From positions 1,240,001 through 1,304,000 of the forward strand of contig NC_018020.1 of assembly GCF_000266885.1 (NCBI RefSeq): a stretch of 64,000 bases of DNA, in the 5' to 3' direction. This DNA is from Turneriella parva DSM 21527 (GTDB taxonomy: Bacteria > Spirochaetota > Leptospiria > Turneriellales > Turneriellaceae). This document shows positions 10,558 through 18,173 of the stretch, piece after piece (the first letter of the stretch is position 1; each line of letters opens with the position of its first letter). The notes under the pieces were generated by a model. That model was not told where the DNA came from, did no database searches, and saw nothing but the letters and a program-made list of their open reading frames with translations. The translations under genes and the position numbers were made by a program.

Positions 10558-11115
10558 TCAAAACACACCCTCATAAATCTCCGCTGACGCCAGCTCTTCG
10601 CCCGCGATTTTCACCGCAACCGTCTGATCACCGTAGCTGCGCTCGACCCAGGCACCGTCGTCTTGCTTCTGAAAGATGGTGATTGCCTTCACACGACTGT
10701 CAATCAGCACCAGCTCTTTGAGTGACGGTATTTGTTTGTAAGCTGCCGCCTTTTCGTTTTGGTCAAATGATGCGGTGGAGTCAGAAAGAATTTCGATCAC
10801 GATCTCAGGATTTTTCCAGTTATTTTGTCCGTCGACATCCGGCGTACCGCAAATAATGCTGACGTCAGGGTAGAAGTATTTGGTGTCACTGACATAGACG
10901 CGCGTGTCAGAACCAAAAGGCCGGCAAGGCCTATTCTTGTCGCGAAAGAGATTCGTTAGACCGGTCAGCAGATTTACCTGGATAATGCCATGTGAGGTGC
11001 TACCCCCGGCCATCGCGATGATGTGCCCGTCATAATATTCATGGCGTTCTTGCGAGCGCATCTCGATTTCGAGATATTCCTCGGGTGAAAATACTGCCAA
11101 TGCCGGTAAACCCAT
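10558..11115 (-). CDS. Uma2-family (PD-(D/E)XK fold) protein, copy 1
   Basis: 185 residues, the standard Uma2/DUF820 length. Family hallmarks are FSPEEYLEIEMRSQERHEYYDGHIIAMAGGS at the start, VYVSDTKYFYPDVSIIC with the acidic residue of the nuclease fold, PEIVIEILSDSTASFDQNEK containing the ExE/K-like catalytic region, and LIDSRVKAITIF. These proteins have a restriction-endonuclease fold, but their biological substrate is not established. A paralog of identical length lies at 11935-12492, with the slipin gene between them. Confidence 0.92.
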   Translation of the reverse strand: MGLPALAVFSPEEYLEIEMRSQERHEYYDGHIIAMAGGSTSHGIIQVNLLTGLTNLFRDKNRPCRPFGSDTRVYVSDTKYFYPDVSIICGTPDVDGQNNWKNPEIVIEILSDSTASFDQNEKAAAYKQIPSLKELVLIDSRVKAITIFQKQDDGAWVERSYGDQTVAVKIAGEELASAEIYEGVF

Positions 11116-11155
11116 GACTCTCTCAATCAGTTAAATTCGCCCCGTAAAGCCCAAT

Positions 11156-11896
11156 CTACCGCCCCTTCTTAAACCACTCCAGCACCTCGACGGGCAGCGC
11201 CATCACAACCGTGTTTGAAGAAGTCGGCCCGAGGCCGTCGAGTGTCTGCAGAGTGCGCAGCTGCATTGCGCCCTTCGAGCGCTCCATCATCTTTGCGGCG
11301 TCGGCAAGATTTTTCGCGGCTTCTTTGTCGCCTTCGCTCTTGATGATGTTGGCGCGCTTCTCGCGTTCGGCTGCGGCCTGCCGGCTCATGATGCGCTTGA
11401 GATCGTCGGGCACTTCGATATCCTGAATCTTGATCGCCTGCACGTCGAGGCCCCAGCCGTCCGTTTCATTGTCGACGAGCTTTTTGATCGCGTCGCCAAT
11501 CTCTTGCCGTTCGACGAGCAGCGTATCGAGAGTTTTACCGCCAATGACGTCACGCAGCGCGGTTTGAGCATACTGCGCAATCGCGTACTGGTAGTCTTGT
11601 ACCTGAATGATCGCCTGCTCGGGGTTTTCTACTTTGAAGAAGATCGCGGCGTTCACATGCACAGGCACATTGTCTTTGGTCATGATCTGTTGTTTCATGA
11701 CGTCGAGCGTGCGAATGCGCATGTCAACGCGCACCATACGCTGCACAATCGGGATAATCAGCCGAAGGCCTGGCTGCTTAATGCCGGTAAATTTACCGAG
11801 GGTAAACACGAGCCCCTGTTCGTACTGGTTGATGACCTTCAGGGTCAAGATGGCGACAAGAAGCGCGGGTATGGCCAGGGCAATGAATTGTTCCAT
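11156..11896 (-). CDS. Slipin / SPFH (stomatin-prohibitin) membrane protein
   Basis: 246 residues. One N-terminal membrane segment (ALAIPALLVAILTLKVI) is followed by the SPFH domain, with the characteristic NQYEQGLVFTLGKF, GLRLIIPIVQRMVRVDMR and KDNVPVHVNAAIFFKV segments and the slipin motif ALRDVIGGKTLDTLL. A charged helix (QAAAEREKRANIIKSEGDKEAA) then precedes the tail. Slipins form oligomeric membrane scaffolds and usually pair with an NfeD protease, which is absent here. Flanking by two Uma2 paralogs is unusual. Confidence 0.95.
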   Translation of the reverse strand: MEQFIALAIPALLVAILTLKVINQYEQGLVFTLGKFTGIKQPGLRLIIPIVQRMVRVDMRIRTLDVMKQQIMTKDNVPVHVNAAIFFKVENPEQAIIQVQDYQYAIAQYAQTALRDVIGGKTLDTLLVERQEIGDAIKKLVDNETDGWGLDVQAIKIQDIEVPDDLKRIMSRQAAAEREKRANIIKSEGDKEAAKNLADAAKMMERSKGAMQLRTLQTLDGLGPTSSNTVVMALPVEVLEWFKKGR

Positions 11897-11934
11897 GGAA
11901 TGAAACCGCCCGACCGGTGGCCGGCGTCAATTAA

Positions 11935-12492
11935 TTAGAGTGCTGACTCGTAAATCTCTTCGAACGCGATGTCTTCGTCGGCAATTGAGATTTGAGAAGT
12001 CGCCGCGCCGTACTGCGTCTCAACCCATGCCCCATCACTATTGCGTAGGTAGATGGTGATGTGCTTCTCACGACTATCAACCAGCACCAGCTGCTTAAGC
12101 CCGGGCATCTGCCGGTAAGCGGCTGCCTTCTCGTTCTTGTCGAAAGAAGCAGTTGAATCAGACAATATTTCAATGACAACATCGGGGTTTAAGGCATTGT
12201 CCCATTTGTCTTCGATGGCTTTACCGCAGAAAACTGTCACATCTGGGTAGAAATAGCGTCCGTGCGAGACGTAAACACGCGTATCTGAGGCATAGGGAAT
12301 GCATTCACGGCTCTTTGCCTTGAAGCGATTTCCAAGCGTAACAATCAAGTTGGTCTGGATGCGTCTGTGTGGTTGCTGGGCACCCGCCATGGCAATGAGG
12401 TACCCATCATAGAGTTCGTGTTTTTCAAGAGACTTCATCTCGAATTCGAGATACTCTTCTGGCGTAAATAGTGCAGGTGCTGGCAATGCCAC
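11935..12492 (-). CDS. Uma2-family (PD-(D/E)XK fold) protein, copy 2
   Basis: 185 residues and clearly paralogous to the gene at 10558: FTPEEYLEFEMKSLEKHELYDGYLIAMAGA, DTRVYVSHGRYFYPDVTVFCG, PDVVIEILSDSTASFDKNEKAAAYRQMPGL and LVDSREKHITIYLR align without gaps. The nuclease-fold acidic residues are kept. The two copies differ at many positions, so the duplication is not recent, or came in as separate transfers. Same orientation as the slipin and copy 1, with 38-40 base gaps, suggesting one transcript. Confidence 0.92.
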   Translation of the reverse strand: MALPAPALFTPEEYLEFEMKSLEKHELYDGYLIAMAGAQQPHRRIQTNLIVTLGNRFKAKSRECIPYASDTRVYVSHGRYFYPDVTVFCGKAIEDKWDNALNPDVVIEILSDSTASFDKNEKAAAYRQMPGLKQLVLVDSREKHITIYLRNSDGAWVETQYGAATSQISIADEDIAFEEIYESAL

Positions 12493-12530
12493 GTTTGACT
12501 ATGCCATGGGGCGAAAGCTGTACGTAAAGC

Positions 12531-12983
12531 CTATTGCATATTCAACACAATCCCCACACCCAGATTCAAAACATTTTCAGTTGAGGAGTGAAAATTAAAC
12601 TGGTAGCCTAATCTGAGTTCGGGTGCCAGCGCTGCACGGCCCAGAGGCAGCGATGTACCGAGCCAAAGACCCGTCGTCGTCACCGACCCTGTTCTGAGAG
12701 TAAAATCCGCATGCAGCATGTAATAAGCAATACCGAAGCCAGATCCCAAACGGCTCACCGTCGCGCCGTCTGCGGGCCGCACTGCGAATGCTGCGCGCAG
12801 CTGGTAGCTCGCAAACGAATATCTGCCATAAAGGTATGCAGCCCCGAGATGAGGATTTATACCACTACTCGACCATTCGGCCGTAGCGACAGGGCCCGAC
12901 ACCGAGTCATAAAGCACCTTACCCGCAGACAAAGACTGCGCGCCTGCCAGGCAGACAATGAGGCACGCTAACCGCGCTCGCAT
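12531..12983 (-). CDS. Small predicted outer-membrane beta-barrel protein
   Basis: 150 residues starting at MRARLACLIVCLAGAQSLSAG, a signal peptide. The rest is a series of amphipathic strands ending LNLGVGIVLNMQ, with alternating aromatic and polar residues typical of a small outer-membrane barrel. No specific family recognised. Longer in-frame starts would read through the end of the enoyl-CoA hydratase gene and lack a signal peptide, so they are rejected. Confidence 0.7.
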   Translation of the reverse strand: MRARLACLIVCLAGAQSLSAGKVLYDSVSGPVATAEWSSSGINPHLGAAYLYGRYSFASYQLRAAFAVRPADGATVSRLGSGFGIAYYMLHADFTLRTGSVTTTGLWLGTSLPLGRAALAPELRLGYQFNFHSSTENVLNLGVGIVLNMQ

Positions 12984-13035
12984 GGCTGACCGTTTCTGAG
13001 AACGATGCGCCGTCGAGCGCGATTGGCGGCTGGGG

Positions 13036-13854
13036 TTAGGGGTTCTGAAACTTCGGCCGGCGCCCTTCGACACCGGCGCGCAGTGCTTCTTCGAAATTTT
13101 CGCCCATGAGTTCGACGAAAGCGTCGAGACTCGGGTCATTATCGAAGAACTTCAGGTTCTCGCGGCGCAGGTTGCGCTTCACTGCGCGAATACCCGCGAG
13201 CGGCTTTAGAAACAGCCGGCGCATGAACTTTTCGCCATGCGTCTGCAATTCTGCAGGCGGCACGAGTTCATTCACAACACCGTAACGCAGACAGTCTTCT
13301 GCCTTAAACATATCACCGGTCTGAATCAGCGCCGACATGTTATGTTCGCCCACCTGCGAAGCGATCATGCGTATCATCGCCTCGGGCATCGAAATGCCAA
13401 GCATCACTTCGGGAAAAGCCATGCGGCCTTTGCCCTCAGCCATGAAGCGCCAGTCAGCAGCCATGGCGAGCACCGCGCCCGCGGCAAACGCATGGCCCGG
13501 CAACAGCACCAGCTCGGGCTTTGCGAAAGCATAGATACGCCGCGTCGCCGCAAATAGCAGCCGAAACATGTCGAGCTTCTGCTCACGCGCAAGGCTCAGC
13601 ATGAAGCCAGCATCGAGGCCTGTTGAAAAGACCGTCTCGTTCGCCGAGGTGAAGATCACACCCCAAACATCGGGGTCTTTTTCCATGAGGTCGTGTGCGG
13701 CAATGATCTCTTCAAGTGAGCGGTCATTGAACGCGTTCTGTTCGCCGCTTTGCAGCCTGATGTAACCGATGTGGTCTTTGACGGCCGTGGTCAGGCACGT
13801 GAACACCCCTGCTGGCCTACCAGTATCTATGACAGCACTCATTCCTGGCCCCAT
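13036..13854 (-). CDS. Enoyl-CoA hydratase/isomerase family protein
   Basis: 272 residues of the crotonase fold. The acyl-CoA oxyanion-hole regions are visible as NETVFSTGLDAGFM and GHAFAAGAVLAMAADWRFM, followed by GRMAFPEVMLGISMP with a glutamate at the catalytic position. The PEVxLG pattern and the lack of the second hydratase glutamate fit a delta3,delta2-enoyl-CoA isomerase better than a hydratase. That is inference. The likely role is fatty-acid oxidation or modification. The start is at 13854 or the second methionine at 13842. A dispersed palindromic repeat pair lies immediately upstream. Confidence 0.9.
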   Translation of the reverse strand: MGPGMSAVIDTGRPAGVFTCLTTAVKDHIGYIRLQSGEQNAFNDRSLEEIIAAHDLMEKDPDVWGVIFTSANETVFSTGLDAGFMLSLAREQKLDMFRLLFAATRRIYAFAKPELVLLPGHAFAAGAVLAMAADWRFMAEGKGRMAFPEVMLGISMPEAMIRMIASQVGEHNMSALIQTGDMFKAEDCLRYGVVNELVPPAELQTHGEKFMRRLFLKPLAGIRAVKRNLRRENLKFFDNDPSLDAFVELMGENFEEALRAGVEGRRPKFQNP

Positions 13855-13856
13855 CG

Positions 13857-13925
13857 GTCATTCCCGCGAAAGCGGGAATCTACCTTTGTGACGACGAATA
13901 GATACCCGCTTTCGCGGGTATGACC
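13857..13925. repeat. Inverted pair of dispersed palindromic repeats (dRS3-like)
   Basis: Two copies in opposite orientation: ATTCCCGCGAAAGCGGGAAT (13860-13879) and ATACCCGCTTTCGCGGGTAT (13902-13921), each flanked by GGTC/GACC-type bases. The first matches the pattern ATTCCC-N8-GGGAAT known as dRS3 in Neisseria. The A/T difference between the copies is compensated within each hairpin. Confidence 0.8.
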
Positions 13926-13963
13926 GACACTGGGTACATGGGTATTTGTTGCGCTTATGCTCA

Positions 13964-14839
13964 TTAGGCAATATTCTGGTGCCGAATATCAAAGCTTTCG
14001 GCCAGGCGAAAGGCTTCTTTGTTTCGTGCCATAAAATCGGGTACATGGTTAAGCCTGTCTTCTTGCCAGACAGAGTCGCCGACCACGTTGATGATGCCCT
14101 TCGCGTTGGGCTCGAGCGCCGCGCCGATCGCGCCCACGAGGTCTTTTTCTTCAGTGCCACGGTACGGCGCGGTGAGGTACTGTGCTAGATCCTTCTTTTC
14201 ATAACCTTGCGCAAACTGTGTAAAATAGTCGCTGAAACTGAGCCCAGAGGCCTTCCAGTCGGTTTTGAGCTGCGTTGCGCCAGGAAAGTTCTCTTTCTGC
14301 ACGCCGCGCTGAATCAGCAGGCAAATGCCCCGCAGCGACTTTGAAGGGAAAAGGCCCGCACGCACGATGCGAATATGGTTGGGGTTTTCAACCGCGAGTT
14401 TTTCAAGCGCATACTTTGCGAACGCCATTGAACCATAAGCAACCTCGAGCGAATGCAGCCAGTAATAGCTCGAAAAGCCAATCGTGAGACCAGGGTTCAG
14501 TTCGTCGATCAGCGACAAGACCGGGCGCACCGAAAAGTCAAAGCACGCTTCGACATCCTCAATCGGCGCAAGCTCTGCCGGGTAACCGACCATACCGAAC
14601 GCGGGGCAGAACACGAGCACATCGACCGGCGCCGAGAGCGCAGGGCGTATATTGCGTATCGAGTCTGGTTTTGAAAGATCGACGCCATAGATGGTGTCTG
14701 CTGCCGGGTTTTCTGCGGGCAGCACCTTCGAGGTAGTCACGGTGATCTTCGCATTCGCGTCTTTGCCGCGAATTGCTTCAATCGCCTTTTGGCCGGCGAC
14801 GCTCGAAGCGCCGACGACGAGATAGTGTTTTGGTTTCAT
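13964..14839 (-). CDS. NAD(P)-binding Rossmann-fold (SDR-like) protein
   Basis: 291 residues. The N-terminus HYLVVGASSVAGQKAIEAI is a GxSSxxG dinucleotide-binding loop after a first beta strand, followed by VDLSKPDSIRN and VLVFCPAFG, the SDR layout. A Y-x3-K equivalent (YGSMAFAKYALEKLA) is present around residue 145, with SSYYWL before it. Substrate is unknown. The last 100 residues look like an extended substrate lid. A TetR gene lies upstream in the same direction, and a TetR-type site at 14911 resembles one in the tetR promoter, which suggests regulation by that repressor. Confidence 0.8.
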   Translation of the reverse strand: MKPKHYLVVGASSVAGQKAIEAIRGKDANAKITVTTSKVLPAENPAADTIYGVDLSKPDSIRNIRPALSAPVDVLVFCPAFGMVGYPAELAPIEDVEACFDFSVRPVLSLIDELNPGLTIGFSSYYWLHSLEVAYGSMAFAKYALEKLAVENPNHIRIVRAGLFPSKSLRGICLLIQRGVQKENFPGATQLKTDWKASGLSFSDYFTQFAQGYEKKDLAQYLTAPYRGTEEKDLVGAIGAALEPNAKGIINVVGDSVWQEDRLNHVPDFMARNKEAFRLAESFDIRHQNIA

Positions 14840-14855
14840 GTGATTCTCCTTATTT

Positions 14856-14903
14856 GCAATAGCGATGCAGAGACTGCGTACGCAGTCTCTGCATCGCTAT
14901 TGC
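14856..14903. repeat. 48-bp perfect palindrome in the SDR leader
   Basis: Two 24-base arms without a loop: it starts GCAATAGCGATGCAGAG, has GCGTACGC at the centre and ends CTCTGCATCGCTATTGC. It lies 17 bases upstream of the SDR-like start codon, just before the TTCTCCTT (AAGGAGAA on minus) ribosome site. It could act as the tetR terminator, as a leader hairpin or as a mobile palindrome. Confidence 0.9.
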
Positions 14904-14910
14904 CAGTGTA

Positions 14911-14925
14911 TGACCAATCATTCAT
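14911..14925. promoter_or_regulatory. TetR-type operator candidate upstream of the SDR gene
   Basis: TGACCAATCATTCAT matches 13 of 15 bases of TGACCGATCGTTCAT, the complement of 15554-15568 in the tetR promoter. TGAxCGATCGxTCA-like sites are typical of TetR-family repressors. Confidence 0.5.
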
Positions 14926-14958
14926 GTTCAGGCTGTGAAAATCCATAGCTAGCTCAAT

Positions 14959-15543
14959 TCAGACGGGGACGAATTTCTGCAGAAAAAATTCTTCTAAGAT
15001 TTCAATCGGCCGCGTGCTGCGCTGCGTCTTTGCGCGCAAGATTGCACCTTCGGTGCTGTTGAGAATAATCTCGGCGAGCGTCTCGGGGTCTTCTCCTTCC
15101 GCGAGCGAGCCATTTAACTGCGCGTCTTTGAGCGCATCGGTCAGGTATGACTGCATGCGGCGAAAAAATTTTTCGCTCTGCGCGGCGAACTTCTCGCTCG
15201 CACCCGAAAGCTCTTGCGCGAAATTGCCAACGAGCGACCCCTGCGTGTATTGCATCGTCGCGGCCATCTCTTTCATGCGCTCAAAATATTTCTTGAACTG
15301 CGCACGCGCCGAGAGTTTTTTCTCACGAAAGATCGCGACGACGTTTGACTCCCAACGCTGCGCGTACGAATCGAGCACAGCGCCGACGAACTCTTCTTTG
15401 CTCTTGAAATAGTTATAGAAAGAACCTTTGAGAATTGCGGCCTTCTCAGCGATGTCAGACATACTCGTGCCGTTGACGCCATTTTTCCAGAGCAGTTGGA
15501 TGCAATCGTCGATAATCTTTTCGCGCGTGGTTTTTGCCTGCAC
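14959..15543 (-). CDS. TetR/AcrR-family transcriptional regulator
   Basis: 194 residues. The helix-turn-helix is in the first 50 residues: TREKIIDDCIQLLWKNGVNGTSMSDIAEKAAILKGSFYNYFKSKEEF, the standard TetR pattern with the FYNYFKSK recognition helix end. The C-terminal ligand-binding domain is helical and resembles the YxAF/TetR_C_16 group (short motif ILNSTEGAILRAKTQRS). It probably represses its own promoter (site at 15554) and the downstream SDR gene (site at 14911). Confidence 0.95.
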   Translation of the reverse strand: MQAKTTREKIIDDCIQLLWKNGVNGTSMSDIAEKAAILKGSFYNYFKSKEEFVGAVLDSYAQRWESNVVAIFREKKLSARAQFKKYFERMKEMAATMQYTQGSLVGNFAQELSGASEKFAAQSEKFFRRMQSYLTDALKDAQLNGSLAEGEDPETLAEIILNSTEGAILRAKTQRSTRPIEILEEFFLQKFVPV

Positions 15544-15553
15544 GCTGCCTTAT

Positions 15554-15568
15554 ATGAACGATCGGTCA
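15554..15568. promoter_or_regulatory. TetR-type operator candidate in the tetR promoter
   Basis: ATGAACGATCGGTCA is a 12-of-14 inverted repeat centred on CGATCG, located 11 bases upstream of the tetR start, where a repressor would block transcription. A near-identical site is at 14911-14925. Confidence 0.55.
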
Positions 15569-15573
15569 GATCG

Positions 15574-15972
15574 TCAAATAATTTTACCGATGATGATCCC
15601 GAGAACAATCGACACACCACCCATGAGCGGCACCAGAAAGAAATTCACCAGCATGCCGAATTCAACCGGCCTGCCGCCCATCAGCAAGGCCGTTCCCAGG
15701 TGTGCTACCAGCACAAAGATCGCCGAAAACATGACAGCCTTATGCTGGCGCAATTCTGGCAGTGTGTGAATGCCTTTGGAAACCATCATGAGAAATAGAA
15801 CCAGGCATGCCGGCGCATGGGGCAAAATTCCGAAAATCAAGACACCCGTCGAAAACTGGCCAGCTGTTTCTGTATTCCATACATCGGGTCGCGAAAACGC
15901 ACCGCCGAGTAGCATGACAGGCACGAGAATATAAACCGCGATCAGAATTGCCGTAAGCTTTAGCGTTTTCAA
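15574..15972 (-). CDS. Four-helix integral membrane protein of unknown function
   Basis: 132 residues with four predicted membrane segments (LTAILIAVYILVPVMLLGGAF; STGVLIFGILPHAPACLVLFL; AVMFSAIFVLVAHLGTALLMG; LVNFFLVPLMGGVSIVLGIII). No signature motif is recognised. It lies 30 bases upstream of the TetR gene in the same direction, so it shares a transcript with it or carries the operator between them. Confidence 0.75.
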   Translation of the reverse strand: MKTLKLTAILIAVYILVPVMLLGGAFSRPDVWNTETAGQFSTGVLIFGILPHAPACLVLFLMMVSKGIHTLPELRQHKAVMFSAIFVLVAHLGTALLMGGRPVEFGMLVNFFLVPLMGGVSIVLGIIIGKII

Positions 15973-16041
15973 TCCGTGAGCCCTGAGTGTCGCTATACCT
16001 TTTTGGTAAATACCGGTGGTAAAGCCAAATCTGTCAGGGCT

Positions 16042-16860
16042 TCATTCTACCAGCACGCTTACCGCCGAAAAATCATCAGTGACTTCGCCCGCAGATTCGA
16101 CGCTGGCAAAAATGCTGCGCAGCGAGCCATCGCTGCGCTCGACGAGGCGACAGAACAGCGATTCATCCTCATTGTAGACTTTGCCGCTGGCACCCGAAAG
16201 CAGAATATCATCGCGACCGTCTGACGCCAGAATCAGCAGATCGCCCGGGGCGAGCATGAGCCTCGTGACCGCGATCTTGTCGCTCGGCATATCGTCGCGG
16301 GTCGAACCCAGCTTGGGTAGTTGCGCCACGTTGACGAGTCGCGCCTTGCCTTTCGCAAGCAATACCGGATCAGGGTGTTCCGCTGAAATAAGGTAGGCCG
16401 ATCTGTCGGGCGAAATGACAGCCATCGTGAGTGAGATCATCATGCGGCCGTCGAGCGACAAGAAGACTTCGTTGAGGCGTCGATAGATACCGGCAAGAAA
16501 GGCTGCGGGTGTAGCGTTTGCCTTTGTTACCGGCCGTGCGAGCAGCACTTTCAGAATGGCACCCAGAATGAGTGCACCACCCGCACCTTGAATTGATTTG
16601 CCCATCGCATCGCCGTTGAAAAGAAAGAGGTGCGTTGCGTCACCAATCGTCACCGTTTCAGCGATATTAAAATCACCACCCAGCTGGTAGACGCGATTCT
16701 TGAACACAAACTGCTTTTTCTGCACCAAAAGGCTCTCTACCCTGACTTTGGGGCTATTGACCTGCACTGTCGCGAGAGGGTTTAGTAACAGGCTGGTCAG
16801 ATAATAGTCGGCGTCTTGCTTGTCTTTGAGCGCCTGCACCTGCGTTAGGCTGGCCTGCAA
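16042..16860 (-). CDS. SpoIIE/PP2C-type phosphatase domain, 3' part of a frameshifted gene
   Basis: The PPM-type serine phosphatase motifs are intact: GGDF, NGDAMGKS (in place of DVSGHG), SDGRDD and TDDFSAV, which carry the metal-binding aspartates. Coding sequence in this frame continues upstream of the first ATG to about 17000 as a charged coiled coil (AEARHKAQEELRKANELLEQ). That shows it was once the C-terminal half of the GAF protein at 16946-17461. The join fails at a run of seven G (16999-17005); six would restore a single protein of about 473 residues. Whether this half is expressed is unknown. Confidence 0.8.
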   Translation of the reverse strand: MQASLTQVQALKDKQDADYYLTSLLLNPLATVQVNSPKVRVESLLVQKKQFVFKNRVYQLGGDFNIAETVTIGDATHLFLFNGDAMGKSIQGAGGALILGAILKVLLARPVTKANATPAAFLAGIYRRLNEVFLSLDGRMMISLTMAVISPDRSAYLISAEHPDPVLLAKGKARLVNVAQLPKLGSTRDDMPSDKIAVTRLMLAPGDLLILASDGRDDILLSGASGKVYNEDESLFCRLVERSDGSLRSIFASVESAGEVTDDFSAVSVLVE

Positions 16861-16945
16861 TTCACGTGTGCGCTCTTCGACCTTTTGTTCGAGTAGCTCA
16901 TTGGCCTTGCGCAGCTCTTCTTGTGCTTTGTGGCGGGCCTCGGCT

Positions 16946-17461
16946 TCAAATGCACGAGAAATCAGATCGGCAAGAGAACCGGAAAAATTTTGCTCTTCGG
17001 GGGGGCCAGACGCGGGCTTCGCCGACCTGTTCGTTGCATAGCACCCCCATCATGAGGCCCGAACGGCGAAAAGGTGCGTCGAGCATTGAATTGATGTTGA
17101 GCGGCCTTAAGTAGACTTCAGAGAACTCGCATGTCGATTCATCAGTGTGAGCATCGTGCGCTGCGAGAAATCTCTCTTCGCCCAGGTATTTAAAATAGGC
17201 GGGAAAGTCTTTAGCCATCAAGGTCAGGCCCGAAGAGTGCTGGTTCTTTTCGGCCTCGTAAAGGTCGAGGCAGACGATACCGTCACGCTGCTCGTTATAA
17301 GACCAGACACTGCAACGTTTGACGTCGAGAGTCATCGACCCGGCTTCAGTTATCTCACGTAAGGCCTGTTGAATGTCACCGCTGTCGATAGCAGTGCTCT
17401 TCGCAAGCTTAAGCAACGCAGCATTTTGCCTGCGCAGCTTTTCGAGTGAAAGTTCTTGCAT
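16946..17461 (-). CDS. GAF domain, 5' part of a frameshifted GAF-SpoIIE phosphatase
   Basis: The start at 17461 (MQELSLEKLRRQN) follows GGGGAGG. A short coiled coil leads into a GAF sensor domain (IQQALREITEAGSMTLDVKRCSVWSYNE ... INSMLDAPFRRSGLMMGVLCNEQ). After ARVWPP the frame is lost at a C7/G7 tract and ends about 20 residues later in Arg/Phe-rich sequence. In the restored frame it continues PEEQNFSGSLADLISRAFEA into the coiled coil and phosphatase. Candidate slipped-strand phase variation, mutation or sequencing error. Confidence 0.8.
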   Translation of the reverse strand: MQELSLEKLRRQNAALLKLAKSTAIDSGDIQQALREITEAGSMTLDVKRCSVWSYNEQRDGIVCLDLYEAEKNQHSSGLTLMAKDFPAYFKYLGEERFLAAHDAHTDESTCEFSEVYLRPLNINSMLDAPFRRSGLMMGVLCNEQVGEARVWPPRRAKFFRFSCRSDFSCI

Positions 17462-17574
17462 AAAACCTCCCCGGGTATTGTGAAATTCGAAGCGAAACAC
17501 ATTTGAACCCGGCACGGGCAATGGGTCAATCGAATTGCAGCTTTCGCGGCGACGAGGGGCTGGTAGACTTTTAA

Positions 17575-18132
17575 TTAGTTAATGAAAAGCACAACTTTAC
17601 TTATTATATCTTCAATCGAGCCGTTGCTGCCGTAGGGCGACGAAACAAACAGATAGTTATACTTTTTGCCAATCAGTATGAAATGGTCGAGCCGGGTCTT
17701 GCCAGCCTGAAAGCGCCAGCGCACCACCCTATGCTTGCCAATCGTGACGGTTTCGAGACGAAAATTGCGCACATGCTTGCGGCTCTCGGCCGCATGGGCA
17801 GTCTCTACCAACTTCAAGATTTCGCGCTCGTTCTTCGCGGGCAAGATATGCAGCTCGCACAAAAAGCCGCGCTCAGGGCGCGAGACCTGCTGCACCTCGG
17901 GGGGCGCGGGGTACCATTTGCAAAAATCAACGGTCTGTAAGGGTTTCGCAAGAAGTTGAGGATATAAAGTTGCACCGGGTTGGTCACGCACCGCAAACGG
18001 GCCCGCGAAATCTATCGCAACCTCTTTGCTGGTGAAACTAGCGGGCTGTGCTGCAGCTTGTGATAGACTCAATGCAAATATGGCAGCTGTTATGCTTCTT
18101 GCGCTCTTGGTGTTTCTCACTGAAAAGTGCAT
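17575..18132 (-). CDS. Secreted protein of unknown function
   Basis: 185 residues. An N-terminal signal peptide with a basic n-region (SVRNTKSARSITAAIFALSLSQAAAQ) is present. The mature part contains two cysteines (FCKWYPAP, LCELHI), a conserved-looking HRVVRWRFQAGKTRLDHFILIGKKYNYLFVSSP segment and a helix at the end, reminiscent of small periplasmic proteins that sense or bind. No family recognised. It reads with the GAF gene downstream and the TetR gene upstream but has its own spacing. Confidence 0.7.
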   Translation of the reverse strand: MHFSVRNTKSARSITAAIFALSLSQAAAQPASFTSKEVAIDFAGPFAVRDQPGATLYPQLLAKPLQTVDFCKWYPAPPEVQQVSRPERGFLCELHILPAKNEREILKLVETAHAAESRKHVRNFRLETVTIGKHRVVRWRFQAGKTRLDHFILIGKKYNYLFVSSPYGSNGSIEDIISKVVLFIN

Positions 18133-18173
18133 TACGCGGTCTTGAGAACAGATTGCATATTTCGAGCGCCTGT

